64,000 nt of DNA from CAZTQN01 sp964615765 (GTDB lineage: Bacteria > Planctomycetota > Phycisphaerae > Phycisphaerales > UBA1924): NCBI GenBank assembly GCA_964615765.1, contig CAZTQN010000007.1:77977-141976 (forward strand). Reading direction: 5' to 3'. Under the pieces are notes generated by a model that searched no databases, was not told the DNA's origin, and worked only from the letters and a program-made list of their open reading frames with translations. Shown here piece after piece: positions 10,901 through 17,345 of the stretch. Every line of letters starts with the position of its first letter. Within the stretch, counting starts at the first letter, position 1. Both the position numbers and the translations under genes were made by a program.

Positions 10901-11628
10901 TCTCCCAGTCCGGCCAGGGCGACCCCACGGCCCGCGGGCAGAACGTCCTGCTCGAGACGCTGGGCGGCACGATCGACTGGCTGCAGGCCGGTCGCGGCGT
11001 GACCACCAACCTCGACGCCTTCGACGCCGCCGCCCTCGGCTTCACCGGGCAGGTCGACGGCGCCGAGGTCGGCACGTTCATCATCAGCTCCGTCGTCACC
11101 CGCCTCAACACGCTCTTCGCGGCGGCCAACGCCAACATCACCGTCGCCACCACGCCCGCCGGCTTCCAGCGGCAGGACTTCTCCACCGTCTTCATCGCGG
11201 GCAATGTCGAGCCCAGCCCCTTCCTCAACAACGACACCTTCGGCGCCTCCGAGCACCGCGACTTCCTCAACGCCGACCGCAACGACGAGGCCGTCGTCTT
11301 CGCGCCGGCCCTGGGCGAGCTCGCCTACGACCCGAGCCAGACGGGCGTCGACCGGTTCATCCAGTCGCTCACCGCCGCCGTCGCCCGCCGCATCGGCGAG
11401 CTCGTCGGCCTCTCGCTGGAAACCTCGTCGTTCGTCACCACGACGACCACGCCGGTCATGGGCTTCGACTCGGTGTCGCTGCTGCCCTCGACGGGCGGGA
11501 CGACCGGCTTCACCGCCGCCGACCGCGCCCTGGCCCGCGCGACCGACAACACCAGCACGACCACGTGGTTCATCGGGTCGCAGAACAGCCTGGGCCTGCT
11601 CAACCGCGTCGTCGGCCGCCGCTCGTAA
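1972..11628 (+). CDS. Giant exported beta-strand-repeat protein with a degenerate metalloprotease-like C-terminus
   Basis: A 3218-residue protein. The start is ATG at 1972, with GGAG 5 bases upstream. The N-terminus is Arg-rich and followed by LDTLEQRQLLFVL, an LE-x-R-x-LL planctomycete export motif. Residues about 460-2400 are mostly strand-turn repeats of the G-x-I-x-x-I-x-V-x-G type (for example GSITINEGSV, LTTLTINGGDL), which suggests a long parallel beta-helix or stalk. A strand-rich domain with DVDVYRISLRAGQ (about residue 2580) resembles PPC domains. The last 200 residues read like a matrixin-type domain: STVFIAG, then GASEHRDFLNADRNDEAVVF, then ARRIGELVGL at 3138-3147 where HExxHxxG is expected, and a Met-turn-like PVMGFD (Met3163). 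All metal ligands are missing. I infer a surface or adhesin-like scaffold. A strong terminator follows the gene. Confidence 0.85.
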   Translation: MKIARRWNFRPLTSLAALFSRTPAANPARRPAARLARRSGMAHDGMTLDTLEQRQLLFVLTITPDLVDPATGLGTVQSNPFAYVIPRFNIEIPDPDDDNDPVIEDFDDEMDPWTQVVPPAAPNPTDFDESNIRLTYRGPTPNPVTLGRIGGTGMANQFLNVSLNTTDVVTFTFFNESQGTTPPTQRLAIATSLTIRNGPDGNPLRTDINGTRLELLNGPTVVATFTGAALAALAVPVGGGALRYDINFPGGFDAFRFSSAQDAPANSAYSDSFIIDSISTTFPTQRFAQSVTDAVFGAIITFTGPAGATLDIRDAYDAPLVETLRALPPPGSELPEIDRNGDGIPDYNDGIGRIIINGTNADSGFSIIGGTVVQNTGPLMTADIPGDGGWKLVVTDPNGQLDAFEDAGFGFTFSDSGDGIIGLPENSGSVIIGNPYLRNRTNSDTYFISPGPNFSNPAHGLVVNGTIGMARIDGPLFGFTRAGAVERLSAGALYGSIAITGDAGQILIASDAGSWYSEDDEDVAPNNNPAVDTGSRITVGRTVREIAVAGRSTADIEVLGDINNAARPTLNFRDFYSAEVTYWIPRIATAVATTQESIALDNTANWRGRATAASPGVGVVFGDTWLRNDAVQGAEYVGYNGTSVRVFGALNGHDPIATAQDRTDVYAFPADPTREVVISAIDPATGAGGTLPFANGAYARIVDRDGRVVAAVDSDAGLPGRGTGGYRGGQQFIRFRPERADTYYLVINDGNADQQVGTPYGVQIDGMAPVTFGSLRTGGTLGAVVEGGFVLPGQGEDRFVLSVLAGNLGAIRAGVGYVTGGAAVSNADAITNTNQTEKAFYSLGAGSINVAGSLHSVYVGSDIRGTQIAVGGDLGTIATGRGPTPGQSVNVGDLYAAEIRVGGRIALLDITGGIAIDQVGSPTDADNRNGIVSIATGRNPSLSGDIGQILVGAYVQGNGLEIITSDGSVFDQFRVGISPDVGNTDFPGFFVNTTPLIRMGRGSDLRFVDALVHQSTTSADTFVRIAWGDTIRLTDDSGAIFEILITGGNAGTILAPGPARGSFADIRLTPVDGSLGAAISRITTSLFGNADLVVTAITPGVVSLGTIVANIAADATGGTPATPTGSSLRFLSTATGESEIDVGLINTLNGNLLNLSNTTVNGDFVALDLAGVRNVSIAGDLGRTQVNSGWVSGLLGPFLGIGAKGGGGGGDAGGPLGIDGDAVNEWSGGTYQGITAGFGTPAPLEIIGSPIDPYLNGLRVRGGDVINVAVTGAVGDVLIEGGDLLQLTANSDGDRSGRFQGIVGTVYASSIGLIDVGDGLAGSGAGPLAQAGIFADNTIFNVTAGRGLSPVLGGVIAAAGQGGPLSTLGAGADLRVFIPAGTPGVAGIALVTVTDGQIDNAWIGAQFLEDFWQAPIGVADQPVNSAEARSVQITGGNLFRSRVGGGLVGDINITGGAFDASSVNSSSTIGTITADEFRNSLRFGQDYERIASRITTVAAVAGIDARTGVISDLNVEIGTNIGRISARTILQSLFEVTGRIDDFNATDDIRGVTVSTGNLVRLNAGGDIRLSSISASGPIQTLTAGGEITQVAIEAAGPDARIDTVRAQGLLQGTISATGNIGIVESVSSDVAADIQTRLFPGRTQVPGLATLTAGRDYVGSLIILGNTGTITVGRNIALFGQTNPVLDLRGNLGSIDAGSGQIYSDVQVGQSITGTITIGRVNMRPGTDRVSTAGIVAFGRINSVIVNGDLGGNITSRSGGIGSITINEGSVRPTSTITVADGALTTLTINGGDLLGDVLVDGDIGTIALLPGASNFVGNIGVADAKRNSTQFRNDIRNQLPPGVQRTAGLDGVLISASGSIANINVSTGGIWESRIIAGVNIDSITVRGAVRNDGLTTGTNSQFVAGQTIGSITVGALASGVGIVAGVRSLGADQALGGTGVNADVLGPGRIDSVRLNGASAANTFVSAGIAPDASGNYNTAGSFTVGGVSSIGTVFARRATNVSVFTDGARGTVSPGIRVGGRMLPPVDSSRVINTGTPGETNVPAGTPFAFTTSSGQNATLLFSGPGRVLWLDSSKRFRLVNTTSATSLTISRSASGPISGLTVLGNSNAALGTLTVNAQWNGGSVLYVDGGITTATFNGIVNTTGLIGTGGNITTLTFNRAFTSGNLEAGRVTMLDLNNNVGANASIRTASITTVTVAGVLRGRISSDASITTFTAGSIDGGGVRSGGSITTITTGAVNRGQISAYGNLPSVTINGNVNESTILAGADLGADADFGGTGFDADRVSNGTLGTLTVSGNFQKSDAAAGVLRGTSGYLGNPDARAAAGRSAVQTVTIAGNLVGSTLNSEQFRVASTGAIGTVSVAGRPFSGSGNFLVQPGVTIAVPVRIDGLRVTENSRTYSATITFNQPIDQATLSSALSITELRSGGSVTVGLAEGTDYTLRYDAVRREAIISFNRAVTSRSLPQQPGVPGPGVYQFRLSGATLRGSTQDSLLDGNADGSAGDDWARNDVVGDAGDKINPANPTQLPTIDFYGAADLDLVLRTDVSLGSLPQVNNTYTLRGVAGDHPDTNPLNFRSGGDVDVYRISLRAGQIVRMSALRGVGQQAARAVYNAAGQPIVISGGSGFQTDAALPGLRRLPNDVSDSDLLATPEDQYLVTQTGTYFIVISSALSDGANTGLVDIANPNIITDVAPIGGAVGAYEFDIQVFDDQDSGFVGDTASGTGAQVAYAPVPAVFAGPDGTFGTGDDLQTFVTGDWTFRLSSGPTGPSDRATVVRGTNSRGWVSERRSATDGTFGGPNDRLTVNIASSIGLPDTVGRPATVSPDVDVFTLNNGQPIAPGTRIRATLRLTERGSNLGLSQEVVGRFARGLDGDNVTLFERIALRPTVQLGVFELQAGVGFDNARLVGAPSEILPTGAQPASTTTNGQTSYGYDANGDFFFEFLAPGAQGIDGLVPAVYALALQGSIRSDYNIEISQSGQGDPTARGQNVLLETLGGTIDWLQAGRGVTTNLDAFDAAALGFTGQVDGAEVGTFIISSVVTRLNTLFAAANANITVATTPAGFQRQDFSTVFIAGNVEPSPFLNNDTFGASEHRDFLNADRNDEAVVFAPALGELAYDPSQTGVDRFIQSLTAAVARRIGELVGLSLETSSFVTTTTTPVMGFDSVSLLPSTGGTTGFTAADRALARATDNTSTTTWFIGSQNSLGLLNRVVGRRS

Positions 11629-11663
11629 CACCCGATCGACCGGATCGCTCAAGACCTCTTCAA

Positions 11664-11689
11664 GCCCCGTCCAACCGGACGGGGCTTTT
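11664..11689 (+). terminator. Rho-independent terminator of the giant gene
   Basis: Perfect 9-bp stem GCCCCGTCC / GGACGGGGC with loop AACC, followed directly by TTTT, 35 bases after the stop codon of the giant gene. Confidence 0.9.
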
Positions 11690-11705
11690 CATTTCGGGTC
11701 GGAAA

Positions 11706-11908
11706 AACTCAGAGGGCTCCGAGGGATCGGAGGTCGCTCGGAGAGAGACGCGAGTGAGGAAACCGCGAAGCCGCGAGAGCGGGCATCAAGCCGAACGATC
11801 CCGTCCCCCGCCCCACATCACCAACCTCACCCACCCACGCCCCCCACTCTTCACCAATCACCCCTCCCCCACTCCGAGTTTCTCCACCCACTCCGAGCCC
11901 TCTGAGTT
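11706..11908. repeat. Inverted repeat of word-like sequence between converging genes
   Basis: The left arm at 11706-11723 (AACTCAGAGGGCTCCGAG) matches the reverse complement of 11891-11908 at 17 of 18 positions. Related words (CTCCGAG, GATCGGAGG, CTCGGAG) repeat inside the left side, and CCCACTCCGAG occurs on the right. The right arm lies inside the 3' end of the methylase gene at 11858 and encodes its last residues (SEGSEWVEKL). The same layout with other words occurs at 23201 and 56886. Confidence 0.7.
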
Positions 11909-12955
11909 CGTCTCCCCTCCCGCACGTTCCACAACGAATACGAACTCGCGGTTCATCAGCCGCCCGACGCGCCCGACCTTCTCGCCGCGTGCGTTGTAGA
12001 TCCCGATCTTGGCGCCGACGTAGCGCGGGAAGTCGGTCTCGACGGCCCGCACGCGCCCGCCGGGCCCCGCCGCCTGTGTCAGCAGCGCGTCCATCTGGTC
12101 CCGCGGCAGGAAGCCCTCGTCGCTGTACGAGACCACCAGCACGCGGGCCCGCACGCTCTGCATCAGCGTCCGCATCGCCCCCGCGAACGCGCGCCGGGAG
12201 TTGAAGATGCTCTTGCGCTCGCGCACGTCCTCGCGCTTGCACGCCACGCCGTACACCGCCGGCTTGTCCCACCGCACCAGCGTCTCCCACACGTGGTAGT
12301 TGCCCAGGTACGAGTGGTGGTTGTACGGCGGGTCGATGTACGCGACGTCCACCGCCGCGCGCTGGGCCGCTTCCAGGGCGTCGACGCACCACGCCTCGCC
12401 CTTCCCGCCGCGGGCCCGCGGCAGCACCTCCGGCACGCGCAGCTCAAGCCGGTTCTGCGACCGGCGCGACCACGACTTGAGATACGCCATCTGCAGCCCG
12501 GTGGTGGAATCCACCCGGTCGGCCGCTTCCATCAGCGCCGTCAGCAACACCGCTTCCAGTTCCGGCTCGAGCCCCTTGCGCGCGATCGACTCGCGGATGG
12601 CGTCGATGCGCTCGCCGTTCCGCGGCTGCACGAACCGCGCCCGCGTGCAGAACGTCTCCGTGAAGTAGCCCGCTTCCCCCGGCAGGCGGTTGAACTCCTC
12701 CACCAGCCGCTCCGCGTCGACCTGCACGCTCTCCGCGTCGGCCTGCACATAGCACCGTGCCAACACCGCGGCGTACGCGTTGCAGTCGCTGGCGATCACG
12801 CGGTACCCGGCCCGTTTGAGCGCGTGCCCGACGCGCGAGGTCCCGCTGAACACGTCGTGCACGGAGACGACCGGGCGGTCGTCCGTGTCGACCGATGCAA
12901 TCGCTTGCAGGATCGTGGGCACGAGCGTGCGCTTGGAGCCGATGTACTTGATCAC
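11858..12955 (-). CDS. D12-class DNA adenine-N6 methyltransferase
   Basis: A 365-residue protein. It begins MIKYIGSKRTLVP, the K-Y-x-G-S-K motif of the D12 (Dam/MboIIA-like) class. DVFSGTSRVGHALKRAGY follows, the D-x-F-x-G-[TS]-x-x-V SAM-binding motif, then DPPYNHHSYLGNYHVWET, the DPPY catalytic motif that flips and methylates adenine. No restriction endonuclease or specificity subunit lies beside it, so it appears to be a solitary methylase, or one whose partner is elsewhere. Its C-terminal residues are encoded by the repeat arm at 11891-11908, so the tail has probably been altered by that element. It is divergent from the gene at 13222. Confidence 0.88.
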   Translation of the reverse strand: MIKYIGSKRTLVPTILQAIASVDTDDRPVVSVHDVFSGTSRVGHALKRAGYRVIASDCNAYAAVLARCYVQADAESVQVDAERLVEEFNRLPGEAGYFTETFCTRARFVQPRNGERIDAIRESIARKGLEPELEAVLLTALMEAADRVDSTTGLQMAYLKSWSRRSQNRLELRVPEVLPRARGGKGEAWCVDALEAAQRAAVDVAYIDPPYNHHSYLGNYHVWETLVRWDKPAVYGVACKREDVRERKSIFNSRRAFAGAMRTLMQSVRARVLVVSYSDEGFLPRDQMDALLTQAAGPGGRVRAVETDFPRYVGAKIGIYNARGEKVGRVGRLMNREFVFVVERAGGETNSEGSEWVEKLGVGEG

Positions 12956-13221
12956 GCCGCCGATCTCCGAGCGTTCACGATGCCCTTTTTCCCGGCCTTC
13001 CGGGGCGTGGCATCGGCCCCGGGATCATGCCGGCAAACGGGCGATTTGCGCCCGCCGGCCGTGTTTTTCTTGACGTCGCGGGGTGCAGGCGCGATGGTTC
13101 GCCGGGGCGACCCGGGCGGCCACGGGCTGTCAAAACGGGTCAACGGGGAGATCTGGACAAAGCCCGGCGGCCGTGTCAATCCCGACGCGCGCCGGTCCGG
13201 CTGGTCGGAGGCTGATTGGTC

Positions 13222-16143
13222 ATGCGCACGGTGTTCGTTCATCGGTTCGGAAGCTGTCTCGCCCTCGCGCTCTCGTCCATGGTCGTCGCGGACGACCGCG
13301 GCGTGGCCCCGCTCCCCTGGCCCGGCGCCGGCGCCGGACAGGCGAGCCCCCAGGCCGGCTACCCGCCCGTCTCCTTCTGGAAGGAAGAAGGCGTCGTCGG
13401 GAACAACTTCATCAACTCGATGATCGACCAGAACGGTACCTACTTCGACATTTACTACCCCGGGGCCGGCGGCGTGCAGGGCGTCAGCACCAAGGCCGAG
13501 GGCTATGTCGACGGGCTCGATACCTTCCCGCCCAACCTCCCCGCCGACCGGCGCGGGCAGATGCACCTCAACCAGATGATGATGGGCATCCGCGTCGACA
13601 ACCTGACGCACTGGCTCAGCAACCCCAACGGCGTCTCCTTCGACAACGTCACCCAGACCTACCTCCCCGACACCCAGACCATCCGCACCACCGCCCGCCT
13701 CTACGCCGGCGGCAACAACATCGACGTCGAGCAGATCGACTTCTCCCCCAAGGGCATCACCTTCCCGGGCAACGGCAATCAGGGCATCCTGATCAAGCGG
13801 CTCATCCTCACCAACCGCAACGCCACCAAGCCCGCGTACGTCTACCTCTACATGGACCCCGCCATCAACGGCGGCGACAACTCCGATGCCATGTTCTTCG
13901 ACACCACCTCCGGCGTCGACACCATGGTCGCCTTCGACAACACCTTCCGCACCGTCACCGGCACGGGCTGCTGCTTCCCCAACTCCGACGAGTACAACCC
14001 CACCACGTTCCCCGGCTACACCAAGAACGTCAGCATCTATCTCGGGGCCCAGCTCAAGGTCCTCAACGCCGTCGGCGGCGCCTCGGGCACGACCGACAGC
14101 GTCTCGTGGCGCGACCTCGGCTCCTCCGACAACTCGCAGGGCTGGATCGGGCAGGCCATCGCCCTCCCGCAGAACACGCCCGTCGAGATCAACGCCATTA
14201 TCGTCGGCGGGTTCGACGGCTTCGCCGGCGCCAGCGGGACGTACAACGTCCAGATGCGCCCCGTCTTCCAGTGGTTCCAGGGCCAGTCGGCCCAGGCCCT
14301 GCAGGGCGTGACGGACCAGTACTGGCAGAACTTCCTGAACTCGGGTGTCCTGGTCAACACGCCGGACGCGCGACTCAACACCCTGTACCGCCGCGGCATC
14401 CTCGCCACCATGCTGCACTTCGACGAGGCCCGGGGCGGGCTGATCGCGGGCTTCCGCAACGGCGCGTACCCGTACGTCTGGCCGCGTGACATGGCCTGGG
14501 CCGCGGTCACGCTCGCGCGCGTCGGCCACACCGACACCGTCCGCGCCATGACGCGGTACCTGCGCGACATCACCTTCCGCGACTTCGAGAACTGGACGCC
14601 CGGCAACACGCCCGGCTTCGCCGCGGCGGGCGGCGCGCCGTTCTACGGCAGCCGCAAGGGCTTCTGGAAGCAGAAGTACTCCACCGACGGGTACGTCATC
14701 TGGGGCGCGCCGCAGGTCGACGAGACCGCTGTGTTCCCCTGGATGGTCAAGTACATGTACGACGTCACGGGCGACGCCTCCTACCTCACCGAGGCCGAGA
14801 GCGGCAACCCCGCCAACACAACCTACGCCGCCGTCAAGGACGCCGCGATCGCCATGAGCCAGACCTCCGTCAACGACGGGGCCCGGCTCAACCACCGCGC
14901 GTCCTACCCCGGCTCGGCCAGCTTCCTGATGTACTCCAACAACATCTGGGAAGACCAGTACGACACGTTCATCTTCTCCAACGCCAACATCGTTCGCGGG
15001 CTGCGCGACGCCGCCAGCATCGCCACAAGCCTCGGCCAGACCGCCGACGCCGCCGACTTCACCAACCGCGCCAACGGCATCCTCTCGGGCCTGAACGACA
15101 AGCTCGACTGGAACCGCGAGAACACCGACATCTCCAAGCTCGGGATCGTCTACCCCTTCGAGACGCACTCCCCCACCGACCCGCGCGCCGTCCGCGTCAT
15201 CGACCGCATCAACGGCGTCGCCGCCGACGCTGACGGGCAGACCAAGCCCCTGGTCCGCTTCCCCGGCGAGTACATCAACGACTCCAGCGACTACGTCGGC
15301 CTGCTCGACCGCTACTACGGCGACTCGTACTGGGGCAACGCCGCCCTCGGCCCGACCCGCGGCGGGCCCTGGTTCCTCTCCACCCTCTGGTACGGCGTCT
15401 ACTACGCCCTCCGATCCGACTCCACTCCCGGCTTCGCCGACATCGACAACCACCTCTACCGCCTCAACCGCACCGCCGACCACAACGGCCCGCTGGGCCT
15501 CGGCGCCGAGCAGATGGCCCCGTCCAACAGCCTCCTCTACCCCGGGCAGAGCGACTTCACCCTGCAGACCGCCTGGCCCAACGCCTGGGAGAGCATGAGC
15601 TTCTATGTCGACGCCATGATGCAGTTCGTCGGCTACACGCCCGACGCGCCGGGCAACACGCTCCGCATCAACCCGCGCCTGCCCAGCGGGTGGACCACGC
15701 TGAGCGTCACCAACCTGAACGTCGGCACGCGCCGCATCAACGTCGACATCGCCGACGCCGGCTCGACGCACACGCAGACGTTCACCAACACCACCGGCGG
15801 GGCCCTGTCGATCGCGACGACCGCCAAGCTCTCCCCCGGGCGCTCCCCCTGCTCCGTGCGCGTCAACGGCTCCGCCACGCCCTACACCTTCGACCGCGCC
15901 ACGGGCCGCCTGACGATCACGTTCACCGGCCCGGCCGCCGCGGCGGGCACGTCGTCGCTCGTCATCCGCTCCATCGTCGGCCCGAGCGCCGACTGGAACC
16001 GCTCCGGCGAGATCACCGTGCAGGACATCTTCGACTTCCTGGGCTCCTACTTCAGCGGCACGGGCGACTTCAACGGCTCCGGCGCCGCGACCCCGCAGGA
16101 CATCTTCGACTTCCTCGCCGCGTACTTCGTGGGGTGCCCATAA
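13222..16143 (+). CDS. GH15-type glucoamylase-like secreted enzyme with C-terminal dockerin-type EF-hands
   Basis: A 973-residue protein starting at ATG 13222, with GGAG about 11 bases upstream. A signal peptide (MRTVFVHRFGSCLALALSS) is present. The N-terminal half is a beta-sandwich as in bacterial glucoamylases and glucodextranases. The (alpha/alpha)6 barrel follows: AYPYVWPRDMAWA (near residue 420), GAPQVDETAVFPW, whose Glu fits the general acid, FLSTLWYGVYYAL, and LGAEQM, whose Glu fits the general base. Family 15 enzymes release glucose from alpha-glucans or related oligosaccharides. The end carries two EF-hand-like units, DWNRSGEITVQDIFDFLGSYF and DFNGSGAATPQDIFDFLAAYF, ending GCP, as in planctomycete GC-type dockerins. 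It probably acts outside the cell or in the periplasm. The substrate is not deducible. Confidence 0.85.
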   Translation: MRTVFVHRFGSCLALALSSMVVADDRGVAPLPWPGAGAGQASPQAGYPPVSFWKEEGVVGNNFINSMIDQNGTYFDIYYPGAGGVQGVSTKAEGYVDGLDTFPPNLPADRRGQMHLNQMMMGIRVDNLTHWLSNPNGVSFDNVTQTYLPDTQTIRTTARLYAGGNNIDVEQIDFSPKGITFPGNGNQGILIKRLILTNRNATKPAYVYLYMDPAINGGDNSDAMFFDTTSGVDTMVAFDNTFRTVTGTGCCFPNSDEYNPTTFPGYTKNVSIYLGAQLKVLNAVGGASGTTDSVSWRDLGSSDNSQGWIGQAIALPQNTPVEINAIIVGGFDGFAGASGTYNVQMRPVFQWFQGQSAQALQGVTDQYWQNFLNSGVLVNTPDARLNTLYRRGILATMLHFDEARGGLIAGFRNGAYPYVWPRDMAWAAVTLARVGHTDTVRAMTRYLRDITFRDFENWTPGNTPGFAAAGGAPFYGSRKGFWKQKYSTDGYVIWGAPQVDETAVFPWMVKYMYDVTGDASYLTEAESGNPANTTYAAVKDAAIAMSQTSVNDGARLNHRASYPGSASFLMYSNNIWEDQYDTFIFSNANIVRGLRDAASIATSLGQTADAADFTNRANGILSGLNDKLDWNRENTDISKLGIVYPFETHSPTDPRAVRVIDRINGVAADADGQTKPLVRFPGEYINDSSDYVGLLDRYYGDSYWGNAALGPTRGGPWFLSTLWYGVYYALRSDSTPGFADIDNHLYRLNRTADHNGPLGLGAEQMAPSNSLLYPGQSDFTLQTAWPNAWESMSFYVDAMMQFVGYTPDAPGNTLRINPRLPSGWTTLSVTNLNVGTRRINVDIADAGSTHTQTFTNTTGGALSIATTAKLSPGRSPCSVRVNGSATPYTFDRATGRLTITFTGPAAAAGTSSLVIRSIVGPSADWNRSGEITVQDIFDFLGSYFSGTGDFNGSGAATPQDIFDFLAAYFVGCP

Positions 16144-16272
16144 CCGGGCTTGCCCGGATAGGGCGTACCATGAATCGCGGGGAGGGATGACCTTCCCCCC
16201 GGCCCTGGCGGCAGCGGGAGCGCATCGTCCGATGGACGAGGCATGAGCTCCCGCCGACGCGCCGCCAGGGCC
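16144..16272 (+). other. Run of three hairpins overlapping the start of the next gene
   Basis: Three inverted repeats follow one another. CCGGGC-TT-GCCCGG lies at 16144-16157. GGGGAGGG-ATGA-CCTTCCCC lies at 16179-16198, with one G-T pair. A nested stem lies at 16201-16272: GGCCCTGGCGGC pairs perfectly with GCCGCCAGGGCC, GCGGGAGC (16214-16221) pairs with GCTCCCGC (16247-16254), and CGTCC-GAT-GGACG caps it. There is no T-run after any stem. The nested stem encloses ATG 16243, so it may be a structured leader rather than a terminator. Confidence 0.6.
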
Positions 16273-16683
16273 CGCCCCGCGACCCCCATGAACAAAGCGC
16301 ACTGCAAGCTGCACCCTGACGCCGAGGCCGAGCTCGGCGTTTTTGATGTCCCGCCGCAGACGGTCATCCGCCTGTTCGAGGACGCCGCGTGGGCCGTGTC
16401 CGCGGCGGCGACCGAGACCATCGCGGCCCGCAAGTCCGCCGCCGTCGCCACCCTGCGCGATAGCGGCTTCACCGTCATCGACCGCAGCATCCCCAACCGC
16501 GTGGTCTTCACGCGGGAGGTCGAGTACCGCCCGGCCGGCAACGGCGTGGTGCGGCGGCGATTCACGTTCCTGGGCGACCTCAAGCAGAACGCCCTGGTCC
16601 TCATCGGGCTCACGCCCAACAACGCCCCCGACGCCGACTCGGCCCGGCTCCGCAGCCGGATCACGGCGCTCCGGCCCGCCTGA
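16243..16683 (+). CDS. Small hypothetical protein, no recognised family
   Basis: A 146-residue protein if ATG 16243 is the start. The in-frame ATG at 16288 (MNKAHCKLHPD) would remove a basic, low-complexity leader (SSRRRAARARP) and avoid the stem described at 16201-16272, and may be the true start. The body has a helical middle (VIRLFEDAAWAVSAAATETI) and a basic strand-rich end (REVEYR, RRRFTFLGD). I see no signal peptide, membrane segment or known catalytic motif. It lies between the GH15-like gene and an HTH gene on the same strand. Codon use looks like that of its neighbours. Confidence 0.6.
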   Translation: MSSRRRAARARPATPMNKAHCKLHPDAEAELGVFDVPPQTVIRLFEDAAWAVSAAATETIAARKSAAVATLRDSGFTVIDRSIPNRVVFTREVEYRPAGNGVVRRRFTFLGDLKQNALVLIGLTPNNAPDADSARLRSRITALRPA

Positions 16684-16751
16684 ACCCGCCCGTTTCAACC
16701 GAGCCGCCCCCGTGCCTTCTCCGGCGTGCGGCTGACCCGGGGACCGACCAC

Positions 16752-17228
16752 GTGCCCATGCGCCTTCCCGACGACGTGGTGCACCACATCGCCACGGTGA
16801 TCGGCTTCCTCGACGCCGGCGAACGCGACCAGCTCATCGGCGCGATCGTGCAGTTCCAGGACGCCTGCCGCGAGGACGATCGCGCCGCCAGGGAGCAGGC
16901 CAACGCCCGCATCGTGGCGCTGATCGCGCCGCTCCTTCCAGATCACGTGCGCTCGCTGTCGGGGCTGGAAAAGTGGACGCGCCAGTTCCACGACGGGGCC
17001 GTCAAGAAGCTTCAGTCCGCCGGGACCGCGCGCCGTGATGCCGACTTCTGGCGGCTGTACTCGGCGGCTAAGGCCGCTCGCGGCTGGAACACGCCCCTCA
17101 AGGTCGCGCAGCAGGCCGGGTTGGATGTCCGCACGATCACGCTGATCGAGTCCACCCGGACGCGTCCCGGCCCGAGCGTGCGAGCCGCGCTGGAGCAGGC
17201 CCTCGGGCTCAAGCCCGGCACCCTGTGA
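16752..17228 (+). CDS. XRE-type helix-turn-helix protein
   Basis: 158 residues. I prefer GTG 16752 because GGGGA lies 8 bases upstream; ATG 16758 is the alternative. The first 100 residues are charged and helical (GFLDAGERDQLIGAIVQF, QDACREDDRAAREQANARI) without a known fold. The last 50 residues form a Cro/C1-type HTH: KAARGWNTPLKVAQQAGLD, then VRTITLIESTRTRPGPS, then LEQALGL, matching the helix order in which 'VAQQAGLDVRTITLIE' is the turn and recognition helix. It is probably a DNA-binding regulator. Its target is unknown, though it might act on the preceding small gene. Confidence 0.72.
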   Translation: MPMRLPDDVVHHIATVIGFLDAGERDQLIGAIVQFQDACREDDRAAREQANARIVALIAPLLPDHVRSLSGLEKWTRQFHDGAVKKLQSAGTARRDADFWRLYSAAKAARGWNTPLKVAQQAGLDVRTITLIESTRTRPGPSVRAALEQALGLKPGTL

Positions 17229-17345
17229 CCGAGCAAGCCGGCGCCCTCCGCGCCCGGTCTGTGCCCTGCCCGCGTCCGCTCCCGCGATGATTTCGCTGCA
17301 TGCCTCTTGTTCTGATGGGCGCAAGCCGTCACAATCTGCGGCGTT

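Noticed and set aside
9361..11652. Minus-strand open frame of 763 codons opposite the end of the giant gene
   Set aside because: It is an antisense artefact of high-GC codon use; the product is low complexity.
11858..13221. A restriction-modification system around the D12 methylase
   Set aside because: No endonuclease-like gene lies on either side; the neighbours are an exported protein and a glycoside hydrolase.
12952..16698. Minus-strand open frame of 1248 codons opposite the GH15-like gene
   Set aside because: The plus strand encodes recognisable GH15 and dockerin motifs; the antisense product has none.
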